Shown: one piece after another, positions 1 through 8,836 of the stretch
Position numbering within the stretch: the stretch's first letter is position 1
Layout: each line of letters opens with the position of its first letter
NCBI GenBank assembly: GCA_009782405.1
Contig: WRJC01000028.1
Location: 1 to 39,186 of the forward strand
Length of the DNA: 39,186 nt
Reading direction: 5' to 3'
Source of the DNA: Oscillospiraceae bacterium
GTDB lineage: Bacteria > Bacillota_A > Clostridia > Oscillospirales > WRJC01
Notes under the pieces: generated by a model
Databases searched by the model: none
Told to the model about the DNA's origin: nothing
What the model saw: only the letters and a program-made list of their open reading frames with translations
Made by a program: the position numbers and the translations under genes

Positions 1-926
1 GCCATGAAAATGTGGCAAAATACCTCCCATGGAAAAAACACGAATCCATCGGCGAGACAAAAACCTATTTGCTCGATGTGATCGGAGCGTATTCGCGCCC
101 CGACAAATATTGTTGGGCGGCCGAGCACAAAAAAGAAGGCATTCTCATAGGCTCGATATCCGCGGAAATGACGGACGAACCAAAAAGCGCAAAAGCGGGC
201 TATTGCTTCGGCGAACGCTTCTGGAACTGCGGATACGCCACGGAAGCTCTTCGCGCCGTTTCCGACTATATGTTTTACGACGTGAACATAAACAGGCTCG
301 AAGCGTATCATTCCGTGGAAAATCCCGCCTCCGGCAGGGTGCTTCAAAAAGCGGGATATTTAAAAGAGGGGCACATGAAACAAAAGTATGCCGCATGGAA
401 CGGGATATATCAGGACGCCGATGTTTACGGGCTTGTGAAGGATGATTTCAAAAAACAGTACGAACCAAAAATAAAGGAATTTTTGGATGTGGAAAAAATA
501 AAGCTTTCCGCATACACCATTGCGCTCAAATGCACTGAGCTGTCGCCCGGGATCGTGATAAAAAATTATGTCCCCGGATATAAATTTAACATAACCGATA
601 AAGACGCGAAAACGGTTTTCGGCGAGATATCGCTCCGCTTGGGATTTTCCGAAAGCCTGTACTATAGCGGGCATATCGGATATTTCGTGGATGAGCGGTA
701 TAGAAACGCGGGGGTCGCCACCGCGGCCTGCGAGATCATCTTGAATTTGGCCAAGGCTCACGGATTCAAAAAAATACTGATCACAAGCGACCACGCGAAC
801 AAAGCCTCGCGCCGCGTCTGCGAGAAAATCGGAGCGAAGCTGATCAGGATAGCCGAACTTCCAATTTGGCACGCGCTGTACGCCAAGGGCGGGAGGTTTG
901 AGTGCATCTACGAACTTTCGCCATGA
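1..926 (+). CDS. GNAT family N-acetyltransferase, two tandem GNAT domains, 5' end outside window
   Basis: The reading frame is already open at base 3 (His-Glu-Asn before the GTG at 12), so the gene very probably starts upstream of the window; GTG 12 has no ribosome site. The first ~140 residues resemble RimJ/RimL-type acetyltransferases: KYLPWKKHESIGET near the start, an acetyl-CoA pyrophosphate-binding stretch (FWNCGYATEAL) and NPASGRVLQKAGY. A second GNAT-like half follows from about residue 165, with YRNAGVATAACEIIL and NKASRRVCEKIGA, so it is a fused or duplicated enzyme. The acceptor substrate cannot be predicted. The stop overlaps the next gene's start (ATGA), indicating translational coupling. 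Confidence 0.8.
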   Translation, partial: HENVAKYLPWKKHESIGETKTYLLDVIGAYSRPDKYCWAAEHKKEGILIGSISAEMTDEPKSAKAGYCFGERFWNCGYATEALRAVSDYMFYDVNINRLEAYHSVENPASGRVLQKAGYLKEGHMKQKYAAWNGIYQDADVYGLVKDDFKKQYEPKIKEFLDVEKIKLSAYTIALKCTELSPGIVIKNYVPGYKFNITDKDAKTVFGEISLRLGFSESLYYSGHIGYFVDERYRNAGVATAACEIILNLAKAHGFKKILITSDHANKASRRVCEKIGAKLIRIAELPIWHALYAKGGRFECIYELSP

Positions 927-1414
927 AAATAATTGTTTTTTCGGACTCGCACGGCCGCTGCGATAAAATGACAAATATAATAAGCGGCTTCAAAGAAAAG
1001 GCATATGCGCCGGATTATATCGTGCATTTGGGCGACTATATGCGCGATGCGAAAATTTTGCAAAAACAATTCCCCGAAATTCCGGTGTTGTATGTCTACG
1101 GAAACGGGGAATATTCCCTTGAGGGAAACGACTATGAAAAGGAAGTTGAAATCGGGGGCAAAAAGATTTTTATCCTGCACGGCCACACGAAAAATGTGAG
1201 ATTTTCGATCGATACCTTGAAGATGGTCGCCGGGCAAAAAAAATACGACATGATTTTGTACGGGCATACCCACGAGCCGATGGAAACCTGTCACAACGGG
1301 ACGCATATAGTATGCCCCGGTTCGATAAGCCGCGACAGGAGCGGAAAAGGGGAATCGTACTGCATGGTGGACATAACCGGAAAAGACATCTGCGCAAATA
1401 TAATTTATGCGTGA
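923..1414 (+). CDS. YfcE/MJ0936-type metallophosphoesterase (phosphodiesterase)
   Basis: A 163-residue calcineurin-like phosphoesterase. The metal-binding motifs occur in family order: DSHG at residues 8-11, GDYM, a GNGE motif in place of the usual GNCD/GNH, HGHT and GHTH near residue 117. The length is typical of the small YfcE/MJ0936 phosphodiesterases, which cleave phosphodiester model substrates with Mn or Ni; the physiological substrate is generally unknown. I chose ATG 923 because it overlaps the preceding stop as ATGA and begins the canonical MKIIVFSDSHG; an upstream in-frame ATG at 902 lies inside the acetyltransferase gene. The next gene is convergent, only 19 bp away. Confidence 0.88.
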   Translation: MKIIVFSDSHGRCDKMTNIISGFKEKAYAPDYIVHLGDYMRDAKILQKQFPEIPVLYVYGNGEYSLEGNDYEKEVEIGGKKIFILHGHTKNVRFSIDTLKMVAGQKKYDMILYGHTHEPMETCHNGTHIVCPGSISRDRSGKGESYCMVDITGKDICANIIYA

Positions 1415-1433
1415 CGGGCCCGTCGTCGATTTT

Positions 1434-2948
1434 TCAGCCCCCGAAATCGTAATACATGTCGATTATCTTGTTGTAATATTTTAGCGCGGACTTTTCTTTC
1501 TTTTCGTAATAGGAGGCGAAGTCCTTTTTTTGGCTTGCGAACATATCCTGCAGCCCGAACGCCACCCCCTGCCAGCCGTCGTATATATATCCGAAATCGT
1601 ATTTTATGCCGCTTTTGATCAAATCCAGCATCTGCACCGATTCTTCGTCGCGCGAATATTTTATCTTCAAGGCGACTTCGTAATATGCGGGAGTGACGAA
1701 ATTGTAGCTCTCCGCGCTCATCGCTTCGGTGATTATGCCCACCATTTCGGGATCCTGCTCGGTTTGCAAAACCGCGAGCAGCGGCCCGTGGCCGTCTATC
1801 ATCGTGTAATAGCTGCTTTGGTTTTCGTCCCATTTGGGGAACGGTATTATCCCGTAGTCGTCGTCCATGTCCTTGAACCTCACGAGCGCGTCGCAAAACA
1901 TACCGGTGTTGAATATGACCTGCCCGTTTTTGAACATCTGGGCGGTTATATATGGCCACTCTATCGATTTTTCCGAGGTCTTGTTGAGGCCGTATGAACC
2001 GGGGGTGTCAAAATAGAGCGTATAGAGCTTGTCCACCATGTCCGCCATGTGCGGATTGTTCATCACGAGCTGGGGCCTGCCGTCTTTGTCTTTTTCCATC
2101 ACCTTGCCGCCGAGCGACCATATGAAAGTGTTGCCCGCGCTGTATGTGTTGGAGGCGAAACCGTAAAAATCGTCCATCGTCCTTTTTCCGTCGTTGTCCA
2201 AATCCACATATATGTCCCTTGTCGTCTGCATCAGATAATCTATTGTCCATTTGCCTCCGTTTACCACGTTATACGGATTTTCGAGCCCGTAGTCCGAAAC
2301 GAGGCGCTTGTTGAAGTACACGCAGTATGTGTAATCCAAAAGTTCGTAGGCTATCTCGCTGATGGCGAAAAAGGTTTTTCCGTCGACGGAAAGTTCTTCG
2401 TTTGCGTCGCTGACCCACCACGGCTGGGCAAAATCGACGCAGGGTATGTCGTACCAGTTCAAAAAATTGCCTTCGGGGGCGGTCTGGCCGATATACACCT
2501 GATGGGCGCACACGAGATCGACGCTGTCCTCGCCGGATTTGACCATGCGTTTTATGAGCCCCGGCATTTCGTTTGACACTTCGGCTGTCAGCATGATCGC
2601 TATTTTCACGTTGTATTTTTCTTCGACTATCAAATTCCTTTTATAGACCGCGTCGTTTATCACCTCGCCGATCTGTTCCTCCACCACAAATTCCTCTATG
2701 TGGTGGCAGGTGTCCCAGCCGCCGTCCCGCGTCATGATCACAAACTCCCGCCCGCCGTAATCTTTTTCCGGGAGATAGTCGTAAGTGGCCATGATCTCCC
2801 CGGCGGATTCGGAATCTTCCGGGTTTTCTGCGGCGTCGTTTTGCGCCGGCTGCGTGTTCTCGGGCGTGTCGTCGCCTTTTTCGCCGCCGCAAGCCAAGAA
2901 AAACAAGACAAACAGTGAAATCGCTAAAAATAATGCGGTTTTTTTCAT
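1434..2948 (-). CDS. Extracellular solute-binding lipoprotein (~500 aa, sugar ABC type), copy 1
   Basis: A 504-residue protein with a lipoprotein signal peptide: MKK, a hydrophobic stretch and lipobox Cys20 (FLAC), then a low-complexity Asp/Glu/Asn linker. The mature part is like large family-1 carbohydrate-binding proteins. It shares NDAVYKRN, an EEKYN stretch, a PWWVSDA-like motif and a DxDxDG calcium-loop-like segment (DLDNDGKRTMDDFYG, about residue 250) with the lipoproteins at 2972-4474 and 21552-23057. It is the last gene of a minus-strand run, 23 bp after the next copy. No permease or ATPase gene lies beside it, so the transport partner must be elsewhere, or the protein may sense or scavenge. 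The ligand is unknown. Confidence 0.85.
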   Translation of the reverse strand: MKKTALFLAISLFVLFFLACGGEKGDDTPENTQPAQNDAAENPEDSESAGEIMATYDYLPEKDYGGREFVIMTRDGGWDTCHHIEEFVVEEQIGEVINDAVYKRNLIVEEKYNVKIAIMLTAEVSNEMPGLIKRMVKSGEDSVDLVCAHQVYIGQTAPEGNFLNWYDIPCVDFAQPWWVSDANEELSVDGKTFFAISEIAYELLDYTYCVYFNKRLVSDYGLENPYNVVNGGKWTIDYLMQTTRDIYVDLDNDGKRTMDDFYGFASNTYSAGNTFIWSLGGKVMEKDKDGRPQLVMNNPHMADMVDKLYTLYFDTPGSYGLNKTSEKSIEWPYITAQMFKNGQVIFNTGMFCDALVRFKDMDDDYGIIPFPKWDENQSSYYTMIDGHGPLLAVLQTEQDPEMVGIITEAMSAESYNFVTPAYYEVALKIKYSRDEESVQMLDLIKSGIKYDFGYIYDGWQGVAFGLQDMFASQKKDFASYYEKKEKSALKYYNKIIDMYYDFGG

Positions 2949-2971
2949 GATTGCGCGATCCTTTCTTTTCT

Positions 2972-4474
2972 TTATTCGTAATTTTCGATTATCTTTTCAA
3001 TGTCTTTTTGCATTTTGGGTTCATATTTTTCAAACTGCGACGCATAATCGGCATTTCTGTCGTGGGTCGGTATGCCCCGTATCGTTCCCGCGAAATCGCC
3101 GAAATTATATATTTCAGCGAGGTCATACAGCATATTGCGCGTGTCATAGATGATGTCAAGCATCGCCTCGCTCTCGCTGTCGCGCGCAAATTTGGTTTTG
3201 AGGTTGAGTTCGTAATATGCGGGCTGCAACGTATATTTCGACTCGCCGGCGAGCGCTTCGAGGACAATACCGGTGCGCTCCAAATCGGCGTTGGTTTTCG
3301 AAACCGTGAGAGCGGTGGAAACATTGTGGTTTATTCTGCCTATATAATTTTTTTGGAGCTCATCGGCTTTTGGCATCGGTATAATGCCGAAATCCGTTTC
3401 CATGTTGCGCAGGTTTTCGACCACCCTCATGCGCAGCCACATGAACAATGCGCGCCCTTCCGAAAACATCTTCGCTTGCTCGTCATATATCGCGAACTTG
3501 CCCTCGTACCGGTGCAGGTCAACCGCGTTTTGCTTGTCCTGCATCATTTCCGTGAGTTTCGCCAGGAGCAGGTAATTTTTTTCGTTCGAAAAGTTGATAT
3601 ACGGCAGGTCGTCTTTGTCTTTGCCGACAATCGTCCCTCCCGCCGCCGCATAGAAAGACAAAAAAGAGGTGCGCTGCACGACAAGGCCGAATCTGTCGTC
3701 CCTTAGATCCATTATGCCGTCCCCGTTTAGGTCGGAAGATACGTTTTTGCTCATTTCAATGAGTTTGTCAAGCGTCCATTTTCCCGCATTTACAAGCTCA
3801 TACGGGCTTTCGAGCTCATTATGCTGGATTATGTCTTTATTGAAAACCATCGCTTCCATCGCGTCGTTGTCGATAACGGTTATGTCGCTTTGCACAAAAT
3901 ACAAGCGCCCGCCTACCGACATCTGCGACACGCATGATTGGTTCCACCACGGTTTGCTTAAATCGACACGGTCAATGCTGTGCAGATCTGTCAGCCAGCC
4001 CTGCTGGGCATATGAAACCACTTCCTGAAGGTACGGCATCGCCGCGTCGAAATCATCGTCGCCCGAAGCGACGGAGGTGCGGAATCTTGTATTGAAGGCG
4101 GAACGCAAAACGCACGTTTCGGTTATTTTTATGCTGTATTTTTCCTCAATGATCGCGTTGCGTTTGTAAACCGCATCGTTTATGAGATCGCCGCTTTCGG
4201 CTTCGGCATATATGTCGCGCGGATCCCAGTCCGTCCAGTCTATCCCGCTGTCATAAACGGTCAGGAAATTAAAATCATACCCGCCGAAATCAGCGTCCGG
4301 AAGATTTGGATATACACGCTCCAAAACATCTTCTTCGCCGGAAGTTTCCGGGCCATCGACGGCGGCATCCGCCGGATTCTCTTCTTCATCGATTTCTTCT
4401 TTTTCAGGTTTGCAGGAAACAAAAACCATTAGGATCATTATGCTTACCAAAAACAGGTTAATTATTTTTTTCAT
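2972..4474 (-). CDS. Extracellular solute-binding lipoprotein (~500 aa, sugar ABC type), copy 2
   Basis: A lipoprotein of 500 residues with lipobox Cys21 (VFVSC), followed by a long Glu/Asp-rich linker. It is homologous to the proteins at 1434-2948 and 21552-23057: the NDAVYKRN motif, the PWWNQSC segment, the calcium-loop-like DLNGDGIMDLRDD and a C-terminal region ending in short acidic helices. I chose the second ATG (4474) over the first (4480) because the AAAGGG ribosome site is only 2 nt before the first but 8 nt before the second. It lies between the aldolase and copy 1 with 20-35 bp gaps, consistent with co-transcription. The sugar ligand cannot be told from sequence. Confidence 0.84.
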   Translation of the reverse strand: MKKIINLFLVSIMILMVFVSCKPEKEEIDEEENPADAAVDGPETSGEEDVLERVYPNLPDADFGGYDFNFLTVYDSGIDWTDWDPRDIYAEAESGDLINDAVYKRNAIIEEKYSIKITETCVLRSAFNTRFRTSVASGDDDFDAAMPYLQEVVSYAQQGWLTDLHSIDRVDLSKPWWNQSCVSQMSVGGRLYFVQSDITVIDNDAMEAMVFNKDIIQHNELESPYELVNAGKWTLDKLIEMSKNVSSDLNGDGIMDLRDDRFGLVVQRTSFLSFYAAAGGTIVGKDKDDLPYINFSNEKNYLLLAKLTEMMQDKQNAVDLHRYEGKFAIYDEQAKMFSEGRALFMWLRMRVVENLRNMETDFGIIPMPKADELQKNYIGRINHNVSTALTVSKTNADLERTGIVLEALAGESKYTLQPAYYELNLKTKFARDSESEAMLDIIYDTRNMLYDLAEIYNFGDFAGTIRGIPTHDRNADYASQFEKYEPKMQKDIEKIIENYE

Positions 4475-4507
4475 CTGCATGACCCTTTCTTTGATTTAAA
4501 TGAGTTT

Positions 4508-5371
4508 TCACGCTTTGCCGTCGGAGCCGAAAAGCTGCAATTTTTGTTTGACGGTTTCTTTTATGGCCTCAAACCCCGGAAGCAGAAGTTTCCTTGGGTC
4601 AAACCCCTTTTTCTCTTTGTCTTTGCCTTCTTCGATATATTTGCGCGTGGCCGCCGCGAAGGCGAGCTGGCATTCGGTGTTCACGTTTATTTTCGACACT
4701 CCGAGCCCTATCGCTTTTTTTATCATCTCTTCGGGTATCCCGGTGCCGCCGTGCAAAACGAGCGGGAGCTGTCCGGTGGCGCTCTGTATTTTTTCGAGCG
4801 CTTCAAAATTCAGCCCTTTCCAGTTGGCCGGGTAGATTCCGTGGATATTTCCGATTCCGGCAGCCAAAAGATCGATTCCGAGCGAGGCGATTTTGGCGCA
4901 CTGCTTTTCGTCGGCGACTTCGCCCATGCCGACGACCCCGTCCTCCTCGCCGCCGATGCTGCCCACTTCGGCTTCGATCGACATGTTGTTTTTGTGCGCG
5001 ATTTCCGCGAGTTCGGTTGTTTTTTCGATGTTTTCTTCGATTGGAAAATGGCTCCCGTCGAACATTATGCTGGTGAAACCGGCCTCCACGCATTTCAGCG
5101 CTTCTTCATACGATCCGTGATCCAAATGCAAAGCCACGGGAACGGAAATGCCCATGGCGGCATCCATCGCTTTCACCATGGCGACAACGGTGGAAAAGCC
5201 CGCCATGTATTTTGCCGCCCCCCCGGAAACCCCGAGTATAACCGGCGATTTTAGCTCTTCGGCGATTTGAAGCACCGCTTTTGTCCATTCCAGGTTGTTG
5301 ATGTTGATCTGCGCCACGGCGTAACGGCCTTCTTTGGCCTTTTTTGACATTTCAATTGCGTTTGCGAGCAT
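4508..5371 (-). CDS. fba: Class II (zinc) fructose-bisphosphate/tagatose-bisphosphate aldolase
   Basis: A 287-residue class II aldolase of the Fba/GatY/KbaY family, which cleaves ketose 1,6-bisphosphates into dihydroxyacetone phosphate and glyceraldehyde 3-phosphate. Visible motifs are the N-terminal YAVAQININN substrate/barrel strand, HLDHGS carrying the catalytic Asp and a zinc His, MFDGSHFP, EAEVGSIGG with a zinc-site Glu, the HGGTGIP zinc/phosphate loop and INVNTECQ. The length fits the short fructose/tagatose-bisphosphate aldolase group; sequence alone does not settle which ketose is used. A strong AAGGAGG site precedes the ATG. It is third in the minus-strand run, directly upstream of two sugar-binding lipoproteins, suggesting use of imported sugar. 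Confidence 0.92.
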   Translation of the reverse strand: MLANAIEMSKKAKEGRYAVAQININNLEWTKAVLQIAEELKSPVILGVSGGAAKYMAGFSTVVAMVKAMDAAMGISVPVALHLDHGSYEEALKCVEAGFTSIMFDGSHFPIEENIEKTTELAEIAHKNNMSIEAEVGSIGGEEDGVVGMGEVADEKQCAKIASLGIDLLAAGIGNIHGIYPANWKGLNFEALEKIQSATGQLPLVLHGGTGIPEEMIKKAIGLGVSKINVNTECQLAFAAATRKYIEEGKDKEKKGFDPRKLLLPGFEAIKETVKQKLQLFGSDGKA

Positions 5372-5405
5372 TGTTATGATCCTCCTTGATTTGTATTTTA
5401 TTTAA

Positions 5406-7235
5406 TCATATATTTTCTTTAAAATATGCTTTGTGCCACAGCAAAAACGAATATGCCGTGTAAAGCTTGCGTCCGTTATTTTTTTTGCCCTGGAAATGCT
5501 CGTCCAGCATAAAAAGCAATTTTTCTGTCGCAAAAAATTCCCTCGCGAAATCCTGTTCGAACATATTTTTTAGCATATCGCGGTATTTGGGCTCTTTCAG
5601 CCAGAGCTTGAACGGAACGGGAAAGCCGAGTTTTTTTCGCTTGGCCCATTCGGGCGGGATCGTCCTGTTCGCCACTTCCCGGAATATCCATTTTGTGACT
5701 TTGTTTTTTATCAGATATTTTTTCGGGATTTTTGAGGCCAACGCGAAAACTTCCCTGTCCAATATAGGCGCACGTGTCTCGAGCGAATGCGCGGATGTCA
5801 TCCGGTCGGCTTTTAACAGTATGTCGTTTGGCAGCCACAAAAACAGATCCAAATATGATTTTTTGATCAAATCGCCGCAGTTTTTGACTTTCTCAAAATA
5901 CGGCCCGGTCACATCTTTATAGCTCATTTCGCTTTTGTAAGCCTCGCTCAAAATGCCGTTTGCCTCGTCGTCGTCCATGATAAACGCCTGGCCGATATAG
6001 TAGTCCTCGACCTTTTGCCCGTATTTGACTAACGTACCCCTGCCTTTGAAATTCGGCAGCGATTTCGCCAGCTTGCCCACAAGCCTTCTGAATCCGAAAG
6101 GGAGCTTTGAATATACATTTGAAAAACGCGATTCGGCAAATGGCAGATACCCCGAAAAAAATTCGTCGGAACCCTCGCCGGTGAGCGCGGCTTTCACATG
6201 AGCCGCCGCCATTTGCGAAAGATAATACAGCGGCACCCCGGACAAATTCGCGTAAGGTTCGTCGCAAAGGTATTGCACCGTGGGCAAAATTTCAAAAAAT
6301 TCATCGGCGGACACGATTTTTTTGTGGTTTTCGAGCCCGAGCATATCCGAAAGCTGTTTTGCGTATATCGATTCGTCGAAGCCGTCCGCGGCAAAGCCGA
6401 CTGAAAAAGTTTTTTGGGGCTTTGCCACCGAGGCGATGAAGCTCGAATCCACCCCGCCGGACAAAAAGCCCGCGACTTCGATTTCGCCGCTTTTGTGGAG
6501 CTCTATTGAACTTTTGAGCGTCTTTTCCAATATATCCGCATATTCGCCGAACGCTTTGGTTTCGGTTTTGTATTCGATTTCAAAATAGCGCGCAATCTCC
6601 ATGGCGCCGTTTTTGTACGTGAACCAGCATCCCGGAGGCAGCCTGAAAACACCTTTGAAAAAAGTTTCTTCCAAGGCGGAATACTGGAATATGAGATACA
6701 TTTTCAACGCGGCTTTGTTGATTTCTTTTTTGAATTTCGGGTGGGGCAAAAAGCTTTTTATCTCCGAGCCGAACATGAACCCGGCGCCGTTTTTATGCCA
6801 GTAAAACGGCTTGACTCCGAAATGGTCCCTCGCGCCGAACAATTCACGGGTTTTTTTGTCGTATATCACAAAAGCGAACGCCCCCCGGAGCTTCGCGGCT
6901 ATTTCGCAGCCGTGCTGCTCATAGCCGTGCAGCGCGGTTTCGGCGTCCGACGAGCCGGAAAACACATGGCCGGCCTCGGCAAGCCCGGCCCTGATCTCTT
7001 TGCCGTTATATATCCTGCCGTCGAAAAAAATCACAAGGCTTTTTTCTTCGTTGTACGCGAGCCGATCCAAATCGCTTGGCTCAATTATCGAAAACCTCGC
7101 TCCTGCGGCGAATTTATCGTCTATGAAATATTCTTCGCCCTGCTTTCCCCTGTGGGCTATTTTATCGCTCATTTTTTTTATCAGGATATCTTTTTCTTTG
7201 ATATCTTCATCGAAAAACCCGACAAACCCGCTCAT
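5406..7235 (-). CDS. Asparagine synthetase B-like amidotransferase with Ser in place of catalytic Cys2
   Basis: A 609-residue protein with the two-domain layout of AsnB: an N-terminal Ntn glutaminase domain (about 1-200) and a C-terminal ATP-pyrophosphatase synthetase domain. The synthetase half looks intact: SGGVDSS P-loop, TGEGSDE, and the KADRMTSAHSLETRAP segment. The glutaminase half does not: the protein begins MSGFVGFF, so the nucleophile Cys2 is Ser (codon AGC); the usual FNGEIYN reads FFDGRIYN, changing the oxyanion Asn and the Glu next to the conserved Gly; and HRGPD reads HRGKQ. By family knowledge it should use ammonia rather than glutamine. Its start overlaps the stop of the MurE-like gene (ATGA), so the acceptor could be a peptidoglycan precursor, as for AsnB/LtsA-type amidases of meso-DAP; this is inference. 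Confidence 0.85.
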   Translation of the reverse strand: MSGFVGFFDEDIKEKDILIKKMSDKIAHRGKQGEEYFIDDKFAAGARFSIIEPSDLDRLAYNEEKSLVIFFDGRIYNGKEIRAGLAEAGHVFSGSSDAETALHGYEQHGCEIAAKLRGAFAFVIYDKKTRELFGARDHFGVKPFYWHKNGAGFMFGSEIKSFLPHPKFKKEINKAALKMYLIFQYSALEETFFKGVFRLPPGCWFTYKNGAMEIARYFEIEYKTETKAFGEYADILEKTLKSSIELHKSGEIEVAGFLSGGVDSSFIASVAKPQKTFSVGFAADGFDESIYAKQLSDMLGLENHKKIVSADEFFEILPTVQYLCDEPYANLSGVPLYYLSQMAAAHVKAALTGEGSDEFFSGYLPFAESRFSNVYSKLPFGFRRLVGKLAKSLPNFKGRGTLVKYGQKVEDYYIGQAFIMDDDEANGILSEAYKSEMSYKDVTGPYFEKVKNCGDLIKKSYLDLFLWLPNDILLKADRMTSAHSLETRAPILDREVFALASKIPKKYLIKNKVTKWIFREVANRTIPPEWAKRKKLGFPVPFKLWLKEPKYRDMLKNMFEQDFAREFFATEKLLFMLDEHFQGKKNNGRKLYTAYSFLLWHKAYFKENI

Positions 7236-8737
7236 TTTTTCCCTCCGTTAAACAAAATATTTTTCGCTATTTCAAGATCGGATTCGTAAAATTCATATTC
7301 GCCCTTGACTTTTTGGTAATTTTCCCCGCCCTTGGCCAAAAGCGCCACCACATCGCCGGGCTTCGCGCTTTTTATCGCTTTTTTTACCGCTTCGCCCCTG
7401 TCAGAAATTATCTCATAGTTGGTATTTGGCATATGCCCCGCGATTTCGGCGCATATGGCCTCCACATCCTCGAATTGCGGGTCTTCTGCGGTCAGATACA
7501 CATAATCCGAATTCTTGCCGACCACATCGGCGAAATCTTTCCGGCGCCTGTACGCCTTTTCGCCCGGAGCGCCGCCTACCGAGATTATCCTTTGATTCGG
7601 GTAATCGAATTTTATCGATTCGTATAATTTGGTGAAGCTGAGCAGGTTGTGCGCGTAATCGACAATCACGGTTACGCCCCCGTTCTCAAACACATTCATC
7701 CTGCCGGGAATCTGCGTTTTCAGAAGGCCGGCTCGTATATCTATGTCGTCTATATCCAGCGTCTTGCACATGGCGACCGCCGCCGCCGCGTTTTCGACGT
7801 TGAACAAACCCGGGGTTTTTATCGCGAATTTCGCAAAATAGCCTGTTTTATCGTTTTTTATGCAAAAGCTCAAACCTTCTTTTTCTTTTTTTATTTCGGA
7901 ATAATAATAATCGCAAAAGTTTTTGGATTTTTCGCTTCCAAACAAAACGATCTGCTTTAAAGTTTCGGAACCGGCGGCTGCGGCGAGCGCCCTGTCAAAA
8001 CAATCGGTTTCGCGGTTTATCACAATATTCGAGCAGTTTTCCAAAAATTTCAGCTTGCAGCCCAAATAGTCCTCGAAGCTGTCGTGTTCTGCGGGGCTTA
8101 TGTGATCCTCCGCGATGTTTAAAAATATGCCGTTTTGAAATTTTATGTTGTGCACCCGATCCAGTTTGTACGCCTGGGAAGTCACTTCCATCGTGAAAAA
8201 ATTTATCTTGCTCTGTTTCGCCTCGTAAAAAAACTGCTGCAGATCGCGAGGCTCCGGAGTGCTGTTGTGGGATTCCTCGCCGCGCTTGCCGGTATAGGTT
8301 TCAATGGAGGAGATAAGGCCTGTTTTTGATTTTGTGTGCTCGTCAAAAATATTTTTCAAAAAATAGGCCACGGTGGTCTTGCCTTTTGTGCCGGTTATGC
8401 CCACCAGATTCAAGCTTTCATACGGGTAGCCGTAATAGAGCGGCGCGATGAGCGCGATGGCGCGGCGTATGTCGGATGTTATGATATAGTCGGCTTTGAA
8501 ATCGTATTTTTGCTCGGAGAGGTAGCAGACCGCGCCTTTTTGCAGCGCATCTGCCAGTTTTTGCTCCTTGAAGTGGGAATGCTTGGAAAAAAACAAGGTG
8601 TTTTTTTCGATCTCCCTCGAATCGTGGGAAATGAATCCAACCTCCGCTTCAAGCTCTTTTAATTTGTATTCGCCCAAAAGCCCGTTTTGCGACAGGAGGC
8701 CTAAAATCTGATTATAGCTGATTTTTGGGTTGTCCAT
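7232..8737 (-). CDS. murE: MurE-like UDP-N-acetylmuramyl-tripeptide synthetase (Mur ligase)
   Basis: About 501 residues with full Mur ligase architecture. GTKGKTT is the ATP P-loop, NSTPEPRDLQ resembles the UMAG-dipeptide-binding TTP motif, EVTSQAYKLDR replaces the usual EVSSHAL, EDHISP replaces the usual RDHLDY, KLKF carries the presumed carbamylated Lys, and VDYAHN starts the C-terminal domain. The position of the amino-acid specificity motif (DNPR for meso-DAP enzymes) reads EDPQFED, so the residue it adds cannot be predicted. These differences suggest a divergent MurE branch and possibly a paralog. ATG 8737 is chosen over GTG 8746 because a GGAG site lies 8 nt before it. It is the first gene of the minus-strand run and is coupled to the AsnB-like gene. 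Confidence 0.8.
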   Translation of the reverse strand: MDNPKISYNQILGLLSQNGLLGEYKLKELEAEVGFISHDSREIEKNTLFFSKHSHFKEQKLADALQKGAVCYLSEQKYDFKADYIITSDIRRAIALIAPLYYGYPYESLNLVGITGTKGKTTVAYFLKNIFDEHTKSKTGLISSIETYTGKRGEESHNSTPEPRDLQQFFYEAKQSKINFFTMEVTSQAYKLDRVHNIKFQNGIFLNIAEDHISPAEHDSFEDYLGCKLKFLENCSNIVINRETDCFDRALAAAAGSETLKQIVLFGSEKSKNFCDYYYSEIKKEKEGLSFCIKNDKTGYFAKFAIKTPGLFNVENAAAAVAMCKTLDIDDIDIRAGLLKTQIPGRMNVFENGGVTVIVDYAHNLLSFTKLYESIKFDYPNQRIISVGGAPGEKAYRRRKDFADVVGKNSDYVYLTAEDPQFEDVEAICAEIAGHMPNTNYEIISDRGEAVKKAIKSAKPGDVVALLAKGGENYQKVKGEYEFYESDLEIAKNILFNGGKK

Positions 8738-8765
8738 CAAAATCACTCCGATATGTCATATTCTG

Positions 8766-8794
8766 TTAACAGATGCGGGATATAATAATATAAT
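8766..8794 (+). promoter_or_regulatory. Promoter of rsmA
   Basis: TTAACA (8766-8771), a 17-bp spacer and a perfect TATAAT (8789-8794), placing the transcript start about 35 nt before the rsmA ATG. It overlaps the divergent murE-like promoter. Confidence 0.6.
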
Positions 8795-8810
8795 AAAAGC
8801 ATGAAATCAA
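8782..8810 (-). promoter_or_regulatory. Promoter of the murE-like operon
   Basis: Reading the minus strand, TTGATT (8810-8805) and TATTAT (8787-8782) are separated by 17 bp. It overlaps the plus-strand rsmA promoter, so the two would compete for polymerase. Confidence 0.45.
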
Positions 8811-8836
8811 CTGTATTGTGATTATAACAAAAAAAT

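Noticed and set aside
1413..1424. Palindrome GACGGGCCCGTC between convergent genes
   Set aside because: With a workable loop only four base pairs remain and no proper U-run follows on either strand, so a terminator call is not supported.
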